This document shows positions 45,830-55,513 of a stretch of 64,000 bases of DNA, piece after piece. The stretch is from Burkholderiales bacterium. Lineage in GTDB: Bacteria > Pseudomonadota > Gammaproteobacteria > Burkholderiales > Burkholderiaceae. A program made the translations under genes and the position numbers. The DNA lies in NCBI GenBank assembly GCA_021287185.1, contig JAJTAZ010000027.1, positions 16,769 through 80,768 on the forward strand, in the 5' to 3' direction. Position 1 is the first letter of the stretch, and the number at the start of each line of letters is the position of its first letter. Below the pieces are notes generated by a model. It was not told where the DNA came from. It was given only the letters and a program-made list of their open reading frames with translations, and made no database searches.

Positions 45830-46801
45830 ATGTATTCAAGAATTATTGGTACGGGAAGTTATTTACCCAATGAAGCGGTTACGAATGATGAGTTGGCAGC
45901 GCGTTTGGCAAAAGATGGCGTAGAAACTTCAGATGAATGGATACGTTCGCGTACAGGAATAGAGCAACGTTACCTCGCCAGTCCCAATCAAACCAGCAGC
46001 GATTTGGCACTGTTTGCTGCACAAAATGCTTTGGAAATGGCGGAGGTTTTGCCCAGCGAAATCGACTTAATCATCGTGGCCACCACTTCGCCAGACATGA
46101 CTTTTCCCAGTACCGCGTGTTTGCTACAAGCGAAAATCGGCGCGGACAACGCGGCAGCGTTTGATGTCCAAGCCGTGTGTAGTGGATTTGTGTACGCTCT
46201 GACCACAGCGGATGCGATGGTGCGTGCGGGTCAAGCCAAGAAAGCTTTGGTGGTTGGCTCGGAAGTATTCTCGCGCATGTTGGATTGGAAAGATCGCACT
46301 TCGTGCGTGTTGTTTGGCGATGGTGCGGGCGCGGTGGTTTTAGAGGCTTCGGAGGAAGCGGGCATCCTCGCTTCACGCATCCATTCAAACGGACGTTTGA
46401 GTTCTATTCTGAATGTATCCAGTTCGATTCAGGGCGGCAAAGTGGTTGGTAACCCGTTCATGTATATGGATGGGCAAGCGGTATTTAAAAATGCCGTGAG
46501 TGCACTCGGTGATGTGGCGCAAGAAGTGTTGGACGCGGCGAATATGAATGCTGAGCAACTCGATTGGTTGATTCCGCATCAAGCGAATTTGCGCATCATC
46601 GCTGCCACTGCCAAACGTTTGGATTTTCCTATGGATAAGGTGGTCGTTACCGTCAACCAACATGGCAATACCTCAGCGGCTTCTGTGCCTTTGGCGTTTG
46701 ATACGGCTGTTCGCGATGGTCGCATCACCAAAGGACAAACCGTTTTGGTACAGGGTGTGGGCGGCGGATTTACTTGGGGTGCCAACCTATTTCGGTTCTA
46801 A
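45830..46801 (+). CDS. fabH: Beta-ketoacyl-ACP synthase III (FabH), copy 1
   Basis: Starts fatty-acid synthesis by condensing acetyl-CoA with malonyl-ACP. Catalytic triad visible: Cys in [13 protein letters not shown], His in [12 protein letters not shown] and Asn in [14 protein letters not shown]-terminus [20 protein letters not shown] and [10 protein letters not shown] are typical. ATG 45830 is preferred, with GAGG upstream, over a GTG at 45818. About 323 residues. A second fabH follows; plsX, acpP and fabF, frequent neighbours, are absent. Confidence 0.95.
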   Translation: MYSRIIGTGSYLPNEAVTNDELAARLAKDGVETSDEWIRSRTGIEQRYLASPNQTSSDLALFAAQNALEMAEVLPSEIDLIIVATTSPDMTFPSTACLLQAKIGADNAAAFDVQAVCSGFVYALTTADAMVRAGQAKKALVVGSEVFSRMLDWKDRTSCVLFGDGAGAVVLEASEEAGILASRIHSNGRLSSILNVSSSIQGGKVVGNPFMYMDGQAVFKNAVSALGDVAQEVLDAANMNAEQLDWLIPHQANLRIIAATAKRLDFPMDKVVVTVNQHGNTSAASVPLAFDTAVRDGRITKGQTVLVQGVGGGFTWGANLFRF

Positions 46802-46865
46802 AAGAGGCTGTGCTGAGGTACAATACGGCGGTATTTATTCACACAACCCTTGAATGGAATCCAAC

Positions 46866-47855
46866 ATGAATCAAACTCAAAAAACTTTTGCCAAAGTCGT
46901 TGGTACGGGACGTTATTTACCCAATGCACCGATTGGCAACGCCGAATTGGTGGCGCGTATGGCTGCCAAAGGCGTCGAAACTTCGGACGAATGGATCCGT
47001 GAGCGTTCGGGTATTACCCAACGTTATTGGGCCAATGACGACCAACCTGTGAGTGTTTTGGCGGAGTTTGCAGCGCGTCAGGCTTTAGAAGCGGCAGGTA
47101 TGGGAGCAGATGAGTTGGACTTTATCATCATTGGCTCGTCAACCCCCGATATGATTTTTCCTTCAGCGGCCTGTTTGTTGCAATCGAAATTGGGTGCGAA
47201 AAATGCCGCCGCTTTGGATGTGCAGGCGGCGTGTACGGGTTTTGTCTATGCCATGACTGTGGCCAACGCAATGATACAGTCGGGTCAAATTAAAACCGCT
47301 TTGGTGGTGGGTGCGGAAACCATCAGCGATATTTTGGATGAAGAAGACCGCACAACCGCTGTATTGTTTGGTGATGGTGCGGGTGCTGCGGTACTCAAAG
47401 CTTCCGATGAACCTGGTATTTTGGCGTGCAACATTCACTCAGACGGTGATTTATCCAGCATTTTATATGGCGATGCGCGTATTCGTGGCGGGCAATTAAA
47501 GGGCGACCCACGCATCAAAATGGATGGACAAGCGGTGTTTAAAAATGCGGTGTCATTCTTGTCCGAAGACGCACAAGCCACTTTGGACAAAGCGGGTATG
47601 ACGGTTGAGCAATTGGATTGGTACATTCCGCATCAAGCGAATATTCGCATCATCCAATCCGCAGGCAAACGTCTTGGCATCCCAATGGAAAAAACGGTTG
47701 TGACGGTGGATCAACATGGCAATACCTCGGCGGCATCGGTGCCTTTGGCACTGGACACCGCCGTGCGCGATGGCCGTATCCAAAAAGGTCAAACGGTACT
47801 CATGCAAGGCGTGGGTGGTGGTTTTACTTGGGGCACGGTGTTGATGCGGTTTTAA
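46866..47855 (+). CDS. fabH: Beta-ketoacyl-ACP synthase III (FabH), copy 2
   Basis: Second complete FabH, clearly paralogous to the first: [19 protein letters not shown], catalytic Cys in DVQAACTGFVYAM, His in WYIPHQANIRII, Asn in [13 protein letters not shown]. About 329 residues; ATG 46854, four codons earlier, is an alternative start. The copies differ throughout, so this is an old duplication or two specialised enzymes (for example different primer acyl-CoAs). Hairpins in the gap to fabD may lower read-through. Confidence 0.93.
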   Translation: MNQTQKTFAKVVGTGRYLPNAPIGNAELVARMAAKGVETSDEWIRERSGITQRYWANDDQPVSVLAEFAARQALEAAGMGADELDFIIIGSSTPDMIFPSAACLLQSKLGAKNAAALDVQAACTGFVYAMTVANAMIQSGQIKTALVVGAETISDILDEEDRTTAVLFGDGAGAAVLKASDEPGILACNIHSDGDLSSILYGDARIRGGQLKGDPRIKMDGQAVFKNAVSFLSEDAQATLDKAGMTVEQLDWYIPHQANIRIIQSAGKRLGIPMEKTVVTVDQHGNTSAASVPLALDTAVRDGRIQKGQTVLMQGVGGGFTWGTVLMRF

Positions 47856-47863
47856 GCGTTCAA

Positions 47864-47931
47864 AAAAAGTAAAACCCTACTTTTTTTGGATTAAAGTTAG
47901 AAAATTTGTCAGGGAAACCCTGACAAATTTT
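47864..47931 (+). terminator. Tandem hairpins between fabH copy 2 and fabD
   Basis: First, AAAAAAGTA against TACTTTTTT ending near 47888. Second, at 47901-47931, AAAATTTGTCAGGG and CCCTGACAAATTTT form a perfect 14-bp stem with loop AAA. Both end in T-rich arms, so partial termination inside the fab cluster is expected. Confidence 0.65.
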
Positions 47932-47959
47932 ATTGCAAAAGCAAAGAAAAGGAAAACAC

Positions 47960-48895
47960 ATGAGTTTAGCATTCGTATTCCCTGGACAAGGTTCGCAAGC
48001 CATTGGCATGCTCAATGATATGGCAGACTTGCCAGTGGTTAAAAACACGATTATTGAAGCATCCAATGCACTGGGCGTGGATTTGCTTGCGATGATGCAA
48101 AACGGCCCCGCTGAAGCATTGAATCTGACCATCAATACCCAACCCGTGATGCTCACTGCATCGGTGGCGTTTTATCGCGCTTGGGTTGAGGCGGGTGGTA
48201 AAACGCCTGCCATCATGGCAGGACACAGTTTGGGTGAATACTCTGCTTTAACGGCTGCGGGTGTGTTTGGCTTGACCGATGCGGTCAAACTCGTGCGTTT
48301 GCGTGCCGAAGCCATGCAAAACGCTGTACCTGTTGGTGTGGGTGGTATGGCGGCGATTTTGGGTATTGACGACGACACGGTGAAATTTGTGTGTGAGACG
48401 GCACAATCCGAAACGGGTGAAGTGGTGCAAGCGGTGAACTTTAATTCACCTGGGCAAGTGGTGATTGCGGGACACAAAGGCGCGGTGGAAAAAGCCTGTG
48501 AATTGGCAAAAGCCGCAGGTGCAAAACGCGCATTGGTTTTGCCCGTATCAGCACCGTTTCACTCAACGCTGCTGCAACCTGCGGCAGAAAAACTGCAAGC
48601 GGCGTTGGCAGAATTGACCCTGAATACGCCACAAATTCCTGTGGTCAATAATGTCGATGTACTCATCGAAACCGATGTCAATCAAATCAAAGACGCGCTC
48701 GTGCGCCAAGCATGGCATCCGGTGCGCTGGGTTGAATGCGTGCAAAAAATTGCAGACCAAGGTGTGACCGATATGGTTGAATGCGGACCTGGTAAAGTGT
48801 TGGCAGGTTTGGCAAAACGCATTGATGCGCGACTGACTGGGTACGCGTTGGTGGATCAAGCGAGTTTGCAAACCATCAAAGAAACATTGGCTTAA
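47960..48895 (+). CDS. fabD: Malonyl-CoA:ACP transacylase FabD
   Basis: Transfers malonyl groups from CoA to acyl carrier protein. N-terminus FVFPGQGSQAIGML, nucleophile GHSLGEYSA (Ser near 92), the arginine in RLRAEAM and histidine in SAPFHSTLLQPA complete the site. ATG 47960 with AAAGGA seven bases upstream. About 311 residues, normal. Confidence 0.97.
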   Translation: MSLAFVFPGQGSQAIGMLNDMADLPVVKNTIIEASNALGVDLLAMMQNGPAEALNLTINTQPVMLTASVAFYRAWVEAGGKTPAIMAGHSLGEYSALTAAGVFGLTDAVKLVRLRAEAMQNAVPVGVGGMAAILGIDDDTVKFVCETAQSETGEVVQAVNFNSPGQVVIAGHKGAVEKACELAKAAGAKRALVLPVSAPFHSTLLQPAAEKLQAALAELTLNTPQIPVVNNVDVLIETDVNQIKDALVRQAWHPVRWVECVQKIADQGVTDMVECGPGKVLAGLAKRIDARLTGYALVDQASLQTIKETLA

Positions 48896-48920
48896 TAATA
48901 TAATTAGTAAAGGAATGGTT

Positions 48921-49664
48921 ATGGGAACTTTGGACGGAAAAGTCGCTTTGGTAACGGGCGCATCGCGTGGCATTGGTCGTGCGATTGCACAAACCTTGGC
49001 ACAGCAGGGTGCGATTGTGGTGGGTACGGCAACTTCGGCTTCTGGCGCGCAAGCAATTGAGCACGATTTGCAAACCATCCATCCAAAATGTCGTGGGCTG
49101 GTGCTCAATGTTGCGGACAGCGCGCAAACCGATGAAGTGATGAAACAAATCGAGGACGAAGTCGGTTCGGTGGCGATATTGGTCAACAACGCAGGCATCA
49201 CCCGCGACAACATCACCATGCGTATGAAAGACGAAGAATTCGACGACGTGATTGCAACCAACTTGCGCGGTGTATTTCGGCTGTCGCGTTCGGTCATGCG
49301 CGGCATGATGAAAGCGCGCTCAGGCCGCATCATCAACATCAGTTCGGTGGTGGCAAAAATGGGCAATGCAGGGCAAGCCAACTATGCCGCAGCCAAAGGG
49401 GGGGTAGAAGCCATGACCCGTGCGTTGGCGCAAGAATTGGGTTCGCGCAATATCACGGTCAACTGTGTTGCCCCTGGGTTTATTGCCACCGACATGACCC
49501 ACGCGATGGGCGAGGGTGCGGCTGAAGCCTTGCAAAGTCGCATTCCATTGGGACGTTTGGGCCAAGCGCAAGACATTGCCAATGCGGTGTTGTTTCTTGC
49601 GGGGGATTCTGCCAGTTACGTCACAGGACAGGTACTTGGTGTGAATGGCGGTATGGATATGTGA
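48921..49664 (+). CDS. fabG: 3-oxoacyl-ACP reductase FabG
   Basis: NADPH-dependent short-chain dehydrogenase of the fatty-acid elongation cycle. Cofactor motif TGASRGIGRAIA, NNAGITRDN, and catalytic Ser-Tyr-Lys in ISSVVAKMGNAGQANYAAAK. ATG 48921 is preferred because AAAGGA lies six bases before it; the ATG at 48915 touches that site. Ends with VLGVNGGMDM. Last gene of the cluster, followed by a terminator. Confidence 0.97.
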   Translation: MGTLDGKVALVTGASRGIGRAIAQTLAQQGAIVVGTATSASGAQAIEHDLQTIHPKCRGLVLNVADSAQTDEVMKQIEDEVGSVAILVNNAGITRDNITMRMKDEEFDDVIATNLRGVFRLSRSVMRGMMKARSGRIINISSVVAKMGNAGQANYAAAKGGVEAMTRALAQELGSRNITVNCVAPGFIATDMTHAMGEGAAEALQSRIPLGRLGQAQDIANAVLFLAGDSASYVTGQVLGVNGGMDM

Positions 49665-49689
49665 TTTTGTGATGGTATGGATTGAAATA

Positions 49690-49713
49690 AAACGGGAGCA
49701 GATGCTCCCGTTT
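49690..49713 (+). terminator. Terminator after fabG
   Basis: AAACGGGAGCA and TGCTCCCGTTT, perfect 11-bp stem with a two-base centre, ending in T bases. Confidence 0.85.
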
Positions 49714-49748
49714 GTCATTTTATACGTGCAGCCATTAAAGTCGATACG

Positions 49749-49781
49749 TCATTGCGAGCGGCTTTGTCGCGAAGCAATCCA
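49749..49781. repeat. REP-like palindromic repeat
   Basis: GTCATTGCGA at one end and GCAATCCA at the other with a GC-rich centre (GCGGCTTTGTCGC). Same family as the elements at 38974-39055. It sits between fabG and miaB. Confidence 0.6.
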
Positions 49782-49892
49782 TATAATACAAATCAGACTC
49801 ATTGCATGGACAGTGATGAATTGCTCCGTTGGTCAAACATTGCTCACAACGATGCTCGTTCATTTTATTGGCAAAAGTTGCCATGACGGTTA

Positions 49893-51320
49893 TCAAATCT
49901 GTGTCACAGGAATGCTGATAAACCCGCCCGCGCCACCGTAATTCATTGGCGTGAACGCTTCAATTTGTGCCTCACTCATTGCCAAATCACCACGCAAAGT
50001 GTTGGTCATGGCTTGGGTAATGCGCATATCCACCATTTGCCCAATCAATTTTTGGCGCACGTTTTTCACGCCCACAGGTGGTTTAAAGTTCACAATGCGG
50101 TTGTTCTCAGTGCGACCGTACAATTCAGATGGGTCACGGGTTGAAAGACCTTCGACCAAGACTTTTTCCACCGTACCCACCATGCCTGCACTGACGGTTT
50201 TGGCGTACTCGAAAATCTCGGCTTGCAGGGTTTGCAGGCGATGGAGTTTTTCGTTGTAGGGCACCAAATCCTCTAAATCTGCCGCAGGCGTTCCGGGGCG
50301 CGCACTGTAAATGAATGAGAAACTGACATCAAATTTGATGCGCTCAATTAACCGCATGGTATCGAGAAAGTCCTCATGGGTTTCACCTGGAAAGCCGACA
50401 ATAAAGTCCGAAGACATGGCAATATCGGGACGCACCACGCGCAGTTTGTCGATGATATTGATGTATTGTTGCGCGGTATAACCGCGTTTCATAGCAGACA
50501 AAATTCGGTCAGAGCCCGATTGCACAGGCAAATGCAAATGATTAACCAATTGGGGCACTTTGGCAAATGCGCCAATCAATCGGTCATCAAAATGATTCGG
50601 ATGGCTGGTGGTGAATCGAATGCGCTCGATGCCTTCAATGTGCGCCATGGTTTCCAACAGCGTGGCGAAGTCTGCCACCTCTGAAGTCTCACCCATTTTG
50701 CCCAAATAACCGTTGACATTTTGCCCCAATAAATTGATTTCCTTCACCCCTTGATCGGCCAAATCGGCAATCTCAGTCAGTACATCGTCAAACGGACGCG
50801 AGACCTCCTCGCCACGTGTGTAGGGCACGATGCAGTAACTACAATATTTCGAACAGCCTTCCATGATGGAAACAAATGCGGTGGCTTTTTCAACCCTTGG
50901 TGGTGGCAGATGGTCAAATTTTTCGATTTCAACGAATTCGATGTCCACTTGCGAGCGGCCTGTCTTGGCGCGTTTGGCGAGTAATTCAGGCAAACGGTGC
51001 AAGGTTTGCGGGCCAAACACGACATCGACATACGGTGCGCGTGAAACAATGTTTTTGCCCTCTTGTGAGGCCACACAGCCGCCGACACCGATGATTAAAT
51101 CGGGTTTGTGTTTTTTGATTTCACGGATGCGCCCCAAATCGGAAAACACTTTTTCTTGCGCTTTCTCGCGAATCGAGCAGGTATTGAGCAGTACCACGTC
51201 GGCTTGATTGATGTCGTCGGTTTTAGTAAAGCCGCTTTGTTCGCGCAGTACGTCGTGGATTTTGTCGGTGTCATATTCGTTCATTTGACAGCCGAAGGTT
51301 TTGATATAGACTTTTTTCAT
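49893..51320 (-). CDS. miaB: tRNA-2-methylthio-N6-dimethylallyladenosine synthase MiaB
   Basis: Radical-SAM methylthiotransferase acting on i6A37 of tRNAs reading UNN codons. N-terminal cluster cysteines in [22 protein letters not shown] and GGCVASQEG; radical-SAM cluster CSKYCSYC near residue 155; C-terminal TRAM domain. 475 residues. Starts [12 protein letters not shown], as in E. coli. It is a paralogue of RimO at the left edge of the window. Confidence 0.97.
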   Translation of the reverse strand: MKKVYIKTFGCQMNEYDTDKIHDVLREQSGFTKTDDINQADVVLLNTCSIREKAQEKVFSDLGRIREIKKHKPDLIIGVGGCVASQEGKNIVSRAPYVDVVFGPQTLHRLPELLAKRAKTGRSQVDIEFVEIEKFDHLPPPRVEKATAFVSIMEGCSKYCSYCIVPYTRGEEVSRPFDDVLTEIADLADQGVKEINLLGQNVNGYLGKMGETSEVADFATLLETMAHIEGIERIRFTTSHPNHFDDRLIGAFAKVPQLVNHLHLPVQSGSDRILSAMKRGYTAQQYINIIDKLRVVRPDIAMSSDFIVGFPGETHEDFLDTMRLIERIKFDVSFSFIYSARPGTPAADLEDLVPYNEKLHRLQTLQAEIFEYAKTVSAGMVGTVEKVLVEGLSTRDPSELYGRTENNRIVNFKPPVGVKNVRQKLIGQMVDMRITQAMTNTLRGDLAMSEAQIEAFTPMNYGGAGGFISIPVTQI

Positions 51321-51360
51321 ATGCAGTTCCGTCGAGACAGTGGTTTAATCTGGGGACGAG

Positions 51361-51387
51361 GTTGACAAGACAAAGTCAATTGTCAAC
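51361..51387. promoter_or_regulatory. Inverted repeat between miaB and the Pls/PosA gene
   Basis: GTTGACAA and TTGTCAAC, perfect 8-bp arms with an 11-base centre, 125 bases before the synthetase start. Possible operator of the synthetase or of miaB. Confidence 0.35.
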
Positions 51388-51511
51388 GATAAGTCGGCCA
51401 TTATACATGGCTTTGGTTATGGGCAACACCATGAGTTGATACACACTGATACAAATCCATTGAAGGCTTGTCTGTAGAATCAAAATACTATTTTTCTAAT
51501 AAAGGTTTTAC

Positions 51512-54500
51512 ATGATTTTACGAGGCACGCATCGTCCAGACTTATTGCGCAATGAGGTATTGGCAGATTTATTGCAAGAGACGGCTCATCAATATCCCGA
51601 CCAAATCGCCTTGATTGATGGTCATACGGATGACAGCATCAGTTATGCTCAATTGAATCAACGTGCTGACCAAGTGGCACACCATTTGATTGAGCGCGGT
51701 GTTCAGGTGGGTGACATGGTTGGGTTGTGGTTGCCGCGCGGTATGGATTTACTCATGATGCAGGCTGGGATTGCCAAGGCAGGTGCGGCGTGGTTGCCCT
51801 TTGATGCCGATGTGCCCGTTGACCGCATTGCCGTGTGTTTAGAGGATGCTCATGCGGTCGGTTTGCTCAGTTGTGAGGCATTTTTACCTCAATTGACGCA
51901 TTTAACGCAACCTGTTTGGACGGCAGAGACGTTGTCCATACCCGTTTCGAGTGAATTAAAACATCAACGAGCACAGGCCAGCGATCCTGCTTATGTGATT
52001 TACACCTCGGGCTCTACAGGTAAACCCAAGGGGATTATGATCAACCAAGGGAGTATTTGCCACTTTTTGCGCAGTGAAAACAGTGTGCTTGGCATCCGTA
52101 TGAGCGATCGCGTGTATCAAGGTTTTTCAGTGGCGTTTGATATGTCCTTTGAAGAAATTTGGATTAGTTACTTGGTGGGCGCGACGTTGTGGCTTGCGCC
52201 CAAGAAAGTGGTGAGCGATCCTGATGCGATTATCAATGCAATTGAAGAAAATGAAATCAGCGTGTTGCACGCTGTGCCAACGTTGCTGGCATTGTTACCA
52301 CGCGATGTGGCAGATTTACGCTTGATTAATCTGGGTGGCGAGATGTGCCCTGATTCGGTGGTGGAGCGTTGGGCAACACCGCATCGGCAGTTGTTCAACA
52401 CCTATGGTCCGACTGAAGCAACGGTATCTGCGAGTTTGGCGAGATTAGAACGAGGTAAACCCGTAACCATTGGTACACCTTTACCAAATTACGGCATGAT
52501 GATATTGGATGAAGGCACAAATATGCTTGATGTTGGGCAGACAGGTGAGTTGTGCATTATTGGTCCAGGGGTGGCGATGGGCTATCTAGGCCGCCCAGAT
52601 TTAACCACAGAAAAATTCATACCCAATCCGTATGCGGAAAATGAATTGGAAGCGCGTCTGTATCGCACGGGTGATTTGGCACGAATGGATGCCGATGGGC
52701 AAGTACAGTGTTTGGGGCGAGCAGATGATCAAGTCAAAATTCGCGGTTTTCGGGTTGAGTTGGGTGAAATTGAAGCCGCCTTGTGTGAGCAAGACAATAT
52801 CGGCACAGCAGCGGTGATTGTTAAAAATGAATATGGTGTGGATCAATTGTTGGCGTTTGTGGTGCTTGAAGTAGGGCATTCTTTTGATATAGCACAGGCG
52901 CGGGCGCAATTGGCGGCGCGTATGCCTGCGTATATGGTTCCCTCACAAATTATTCCTTTGGACGAAATGCCGCGTTTGTTGTCTGGAAAAATTGACCGTA
53001 AAGTATTGCGTGCCTTGGAGGTTGAGTCTGTCGGTGATGAGGATTCTGACGCGCCGCGCACACCGATCGAAAAAGTTTTATTTGAAGCACTTGCCAAGAG
53101 TTTTCCCAATCAAGCAATTTTATTTAAATCGGATTTTTTCTGCGATTTGGGCGGACACAGTTTATTGGCTGCGCGCGTGATTTCTTTACTTCGACAACAC
53201 GACGGTTTGGAAAACCTCAGCGTTCAGGTAATTTATCAAAAACGTACCGTTGCCGCAATTGCTCAAGCGTTGGAACAACAAGCCTTACAAGTTCAAGCTG
53301 TTGTAGAACCCATGACACCGCCGAGTAAAGAAACTCTGCGTCGTCGTGTGTGGTGTGGGCTGGCTCAGGCGATGACAATGCCTGTCTTGTTGTGTTTGCG
53401 CATGGCTCAATGGTTGATGCCATTTTTTACGTATCATTATTTAACGGGTGATGATGGTGACAGTGTTTTATTTGCCACCACTGTTTCATTGGGCATGTTT
53501 TTATTGGCTCATGTCTTAACGTTTGTGGTTGTGATTGTTGGCAAACGTCTGATTTTTCATCGCGTTAAAGCAGGGCATTATCCGCTGTGGGGACTGACGT
53601 ATTTTCGTTGGTGGCTGTACGAGCGTTTGAGTGAAATACCTGCGCTGTATTTATTGGCTGGTTCATCGTTGAACAATCTATATCTGCGTGCATTGGGTGC
53701 CAAAATCGGGCACGACGTGATGATTGGGTCAGCGTTTGTCCGTGTGCCTCATCTATTTTCCGTCGGTGATGAAGCAGATATTGGCAATGGTGTGAACATT
53801 GAAAATGCCTATGTAGAGCATGACGAATTGTTCTTGGGGGAAGTCCAAATTGGTGCACGAGCCTTTGTTGGCTCCTACGCGGTAGTACAAGGCAATTCCC
53901 AAATTGAGGACGATGGTTTATTAGAAGGCCTATCAGCTCTCAGTATTGGGGACAAACTACCATCTCATCAGATTTGGGGCGGTAGTCCTGCGGAGTATAT
54001 GGGTGAGCGACCCAAGCATCGCCACGCACCGCGCCCATCTTTATCGGATGTACATTTGCGCTTGGAACATTTTTATTATTTGCTTGGTGCGTGCTTTATT
54101 GCATGTTTGTTTTTCTTGCCGATTTTCCCCAGTTTTATGTTAATCGATTATTTAGACAGTAATTGGTTTAATGTCACTGACGGAGACTTCGGCGTTTTTA
54201 CAAAATCCACATTGATTTATTTCGCTTTGGGTTTACCTGCCAGTGTGGTACTGTTATTTGCAACCACGATTATTTCGAGTTTATTGCGGCGAGTGTTGTT
54301 GTTTAAGCCGATTGTTGCTGGCACATATCCGACGCACAGTGGTTTGTACTACCGAAAATGGTTGACCAATCAGATTCAGGAATCCAGTTTAAATGTCTTA
54401 CACGGTTTATATGCAACGGTGTACGCCCCATCATGGTTTCGACTGCTTGGTGCAACCATTGGTCGAGATGCGGAAATTTCGACCGCCATGGGCGTAGTAC

Positions 54501-55513
54501 CCGATATGTTGACTTTGGGCGATGACTCATTTATTGCAGATGGTGTGATGCTCGGTGATGAACACATTGAGGGCGGTTGGATGACTTTGCGTCCCACGGT
54601 GGTGGGTAGTCGCAGTTTCGTGGGCAATGGTGCGTACGTGCCCGATGGACGTATTATTCCCAACGATGTGTTGATTGGTGTCCAGACCAGTTGTCCGCCG
54701 AATGCAAAGTTAGACCATGGACAAACTTGGATTGGTTTACCACCGATGATTTTACCCATGCGTGAAAAAGCACTGGAATTTGATAAAACTTTGACTTTCA
54801 GACCCACTATTTTTCGTAGAATGGGGCGCGGTTTGATTGAAGGGTTGCGCATTATCCTACCCATGTCTTTCGCCATTATTACGGGCTACTTTACGGTATT
54901 GGAGGTCATGCCATTTGCTGAAGATGAGCAATGGTTTAGCGTGTTGGGAATGCTCGCATTGTGTGGTATTGTGTATGGCTTGATTTCTTTTGGTGTGATT
55001 TGGTTGCTTAAATGGTTGTTGATTGGTCGCTACAAACCACGCGCACAACCAATGTGGACCGTCTTTGTGTGGTTTAGCGAAGCAGTGACCAGTATGTATG
55101 AATCCATCACGGTGTTCAATTTTATGAACTTTCTGCGTGGTACGCCATTGCTGCCGTGGGCGTTTCGCTTGATGGGGGTGAAAATTGGCAAAGGCGTTTT
55201 TTTGGACACCACCGATATTACCGAATTTGATTGCGTGAGTATTGGTGACTACGCAGTGTTGAACGCGCGTTGCGGCCCACAGACGCATTTGTTTGAAGAC
55301 CGAATTATGAAAATAGGTCGAGTACGCATCGGCAATCAAGTGACTGTTTTACCTCGAAGCACCATTTTGTACGATACTTGGATTGGTGACGGCGTTTACA
55401 TTGGCACTTTATCATTGATTCTCAAAGGCGAACAATTACCAGCAAGAACAAGTTGGGTAGGTACGCCTGCCCACAGTATTATAAAAACGGAGCAAACACA
55501 TGAGCATGGTTAA
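51512..55513 (+). CDS. Pls/PosA-type single-module nonribosomal peptide synthetase
   Basis: 1333 residues, close to the 1319 of Streptomyces epsilon-poly-lysine synthetase, with the same plan. Adenylation domain about 15-510: YTSGSTGKPKG (A3), NTYGPTEATV (A5), LYRTGDLARM (A7), KIRGFRVELGEIEAAL (A8), LLSGKIDRK (A10). Carrier domain with FFCDLGGHSLLAAR, the 4'-phosphopantetheine serine near 549. Then three repeats of a membrane-helix pair plus a soluble left-handed-beta-helix-like block, each starting LGAKIG, LGATIG or MGVKIG (near 731, 985, 1217). No condensation or thioesterase domain. By-eye alignment to GrsA gives specificity residues D-M-E-H-I-L-T-V-S-K; the acidic residue suggests a basic amino-acid substrate, but this is a guess. 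RBS AAAGG. Overlaps the PPTase-like gene. Confidence 0.9.
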   Translation: MILRGTHRPDLLRNEVLADLLQETAHQYPDQIALIDGHTDDSISYAQLNQRADQVAHHLIERGVQVGDMVGLWLPRGMDLLMMQAGIAKAGAAWLPFDADVPVDRIAVCLEDAHAVGLLSCEAFLPQLTHLTQPVWTAETLSIPVSSELKHQRAQASDPAYVIYTSGSTGKPKGIMINQGSICHFLRSENSVLGIRMSDRVYQGFSVAFDMSFEEIWISYLVGATLWLAPKKVVSDPDAIINAIEENEISVLHAVPTLLALLPRDVADLRLINLGGEMCPDSVVERWATPHRQLFNTYGPTEATVSASLARLERGKPVTIGTPLPNYGMMILDEGTNMLDVGQTGELCIIGPGVAMGYLGRPDLTTEKFIPNPYAENELEARLYRTGDLARMDADGQVQCLGRADDQVKIRGFRVELGEIEAALCEQDNIGTAAVIVKNEYGVDQLLAFVVLEVGHSFDIAQARAQLAARMPAYMVPSQIIPLDEMPRLLSGKIDRKVLRALEVESVGDEDSDAPRTPIEKVLFEALAKSFPNQAILFKSDFFCDLGGHSLLAARVISLLRQHDGLENLSVQVIYQKRTVAAIAQALEQQALQVQAVVEPMTPPSKETLRRRVWCGLAQAMTMPVLLCLRMAQWLMPFFTYHYLTGDDGDSVLFATTVSLGMFLLAHVLTFVVVIVGKRLIFHRVKAGHYPLWGLTYFRWWLYERLSEIPALYLLAGSSLNNLYLRALGAKIGHDVMIGSAFVRVPHLFSVGDEADIGNGVNIENAYVEHDELFLGEVQIGARAFVGSYAVVQGNSQIEDDGLLEGLSALSIGDKLPSHQIWGGSPAEYMGERPKHRHAPRPSLSDVHLRLEHFYYLLGACFIACLFFLPIFPSFMLIDYLDSNWFNVTDGDFGVFTKSTLIYFALGLPASVVLLFATTIISSLLRRVLLFKPIVAGTYPTHSGLYYRKWLTNQIQESSLNVLHGLYATVYAPSWFRLLGATIGRDAEISTAMGVVPDMLTLGDDSFIADGVMLGDEHIEGGWMTLRPTVVGSRSFVGNGAYVPDGRIIPNDVLIGVQTSCPPNAKLDHGQTWIGLPPMILPMREKALEFDKTLTFRPTIFRRMGRGLIEGLRIILPMSFAIITGYFTVLEVMPFAEDEQWFSVLGMLALCGIVYGLISFGVIWLLKWLLIGRYKPRAQPMWTVFVWFSEAVTSMYESITVFNFMNFLRGTPLLPWAFRLMGVKIGKGVFLDTTDITEFDCVSIGDYAVLNARCGPQTHLFEDRIMKIGRVRIGNQVTVLPRSTILYDTWIGDGVYIGTLSLILKGEQLPARTSWVGTPAHSIIKTEQTHEHG

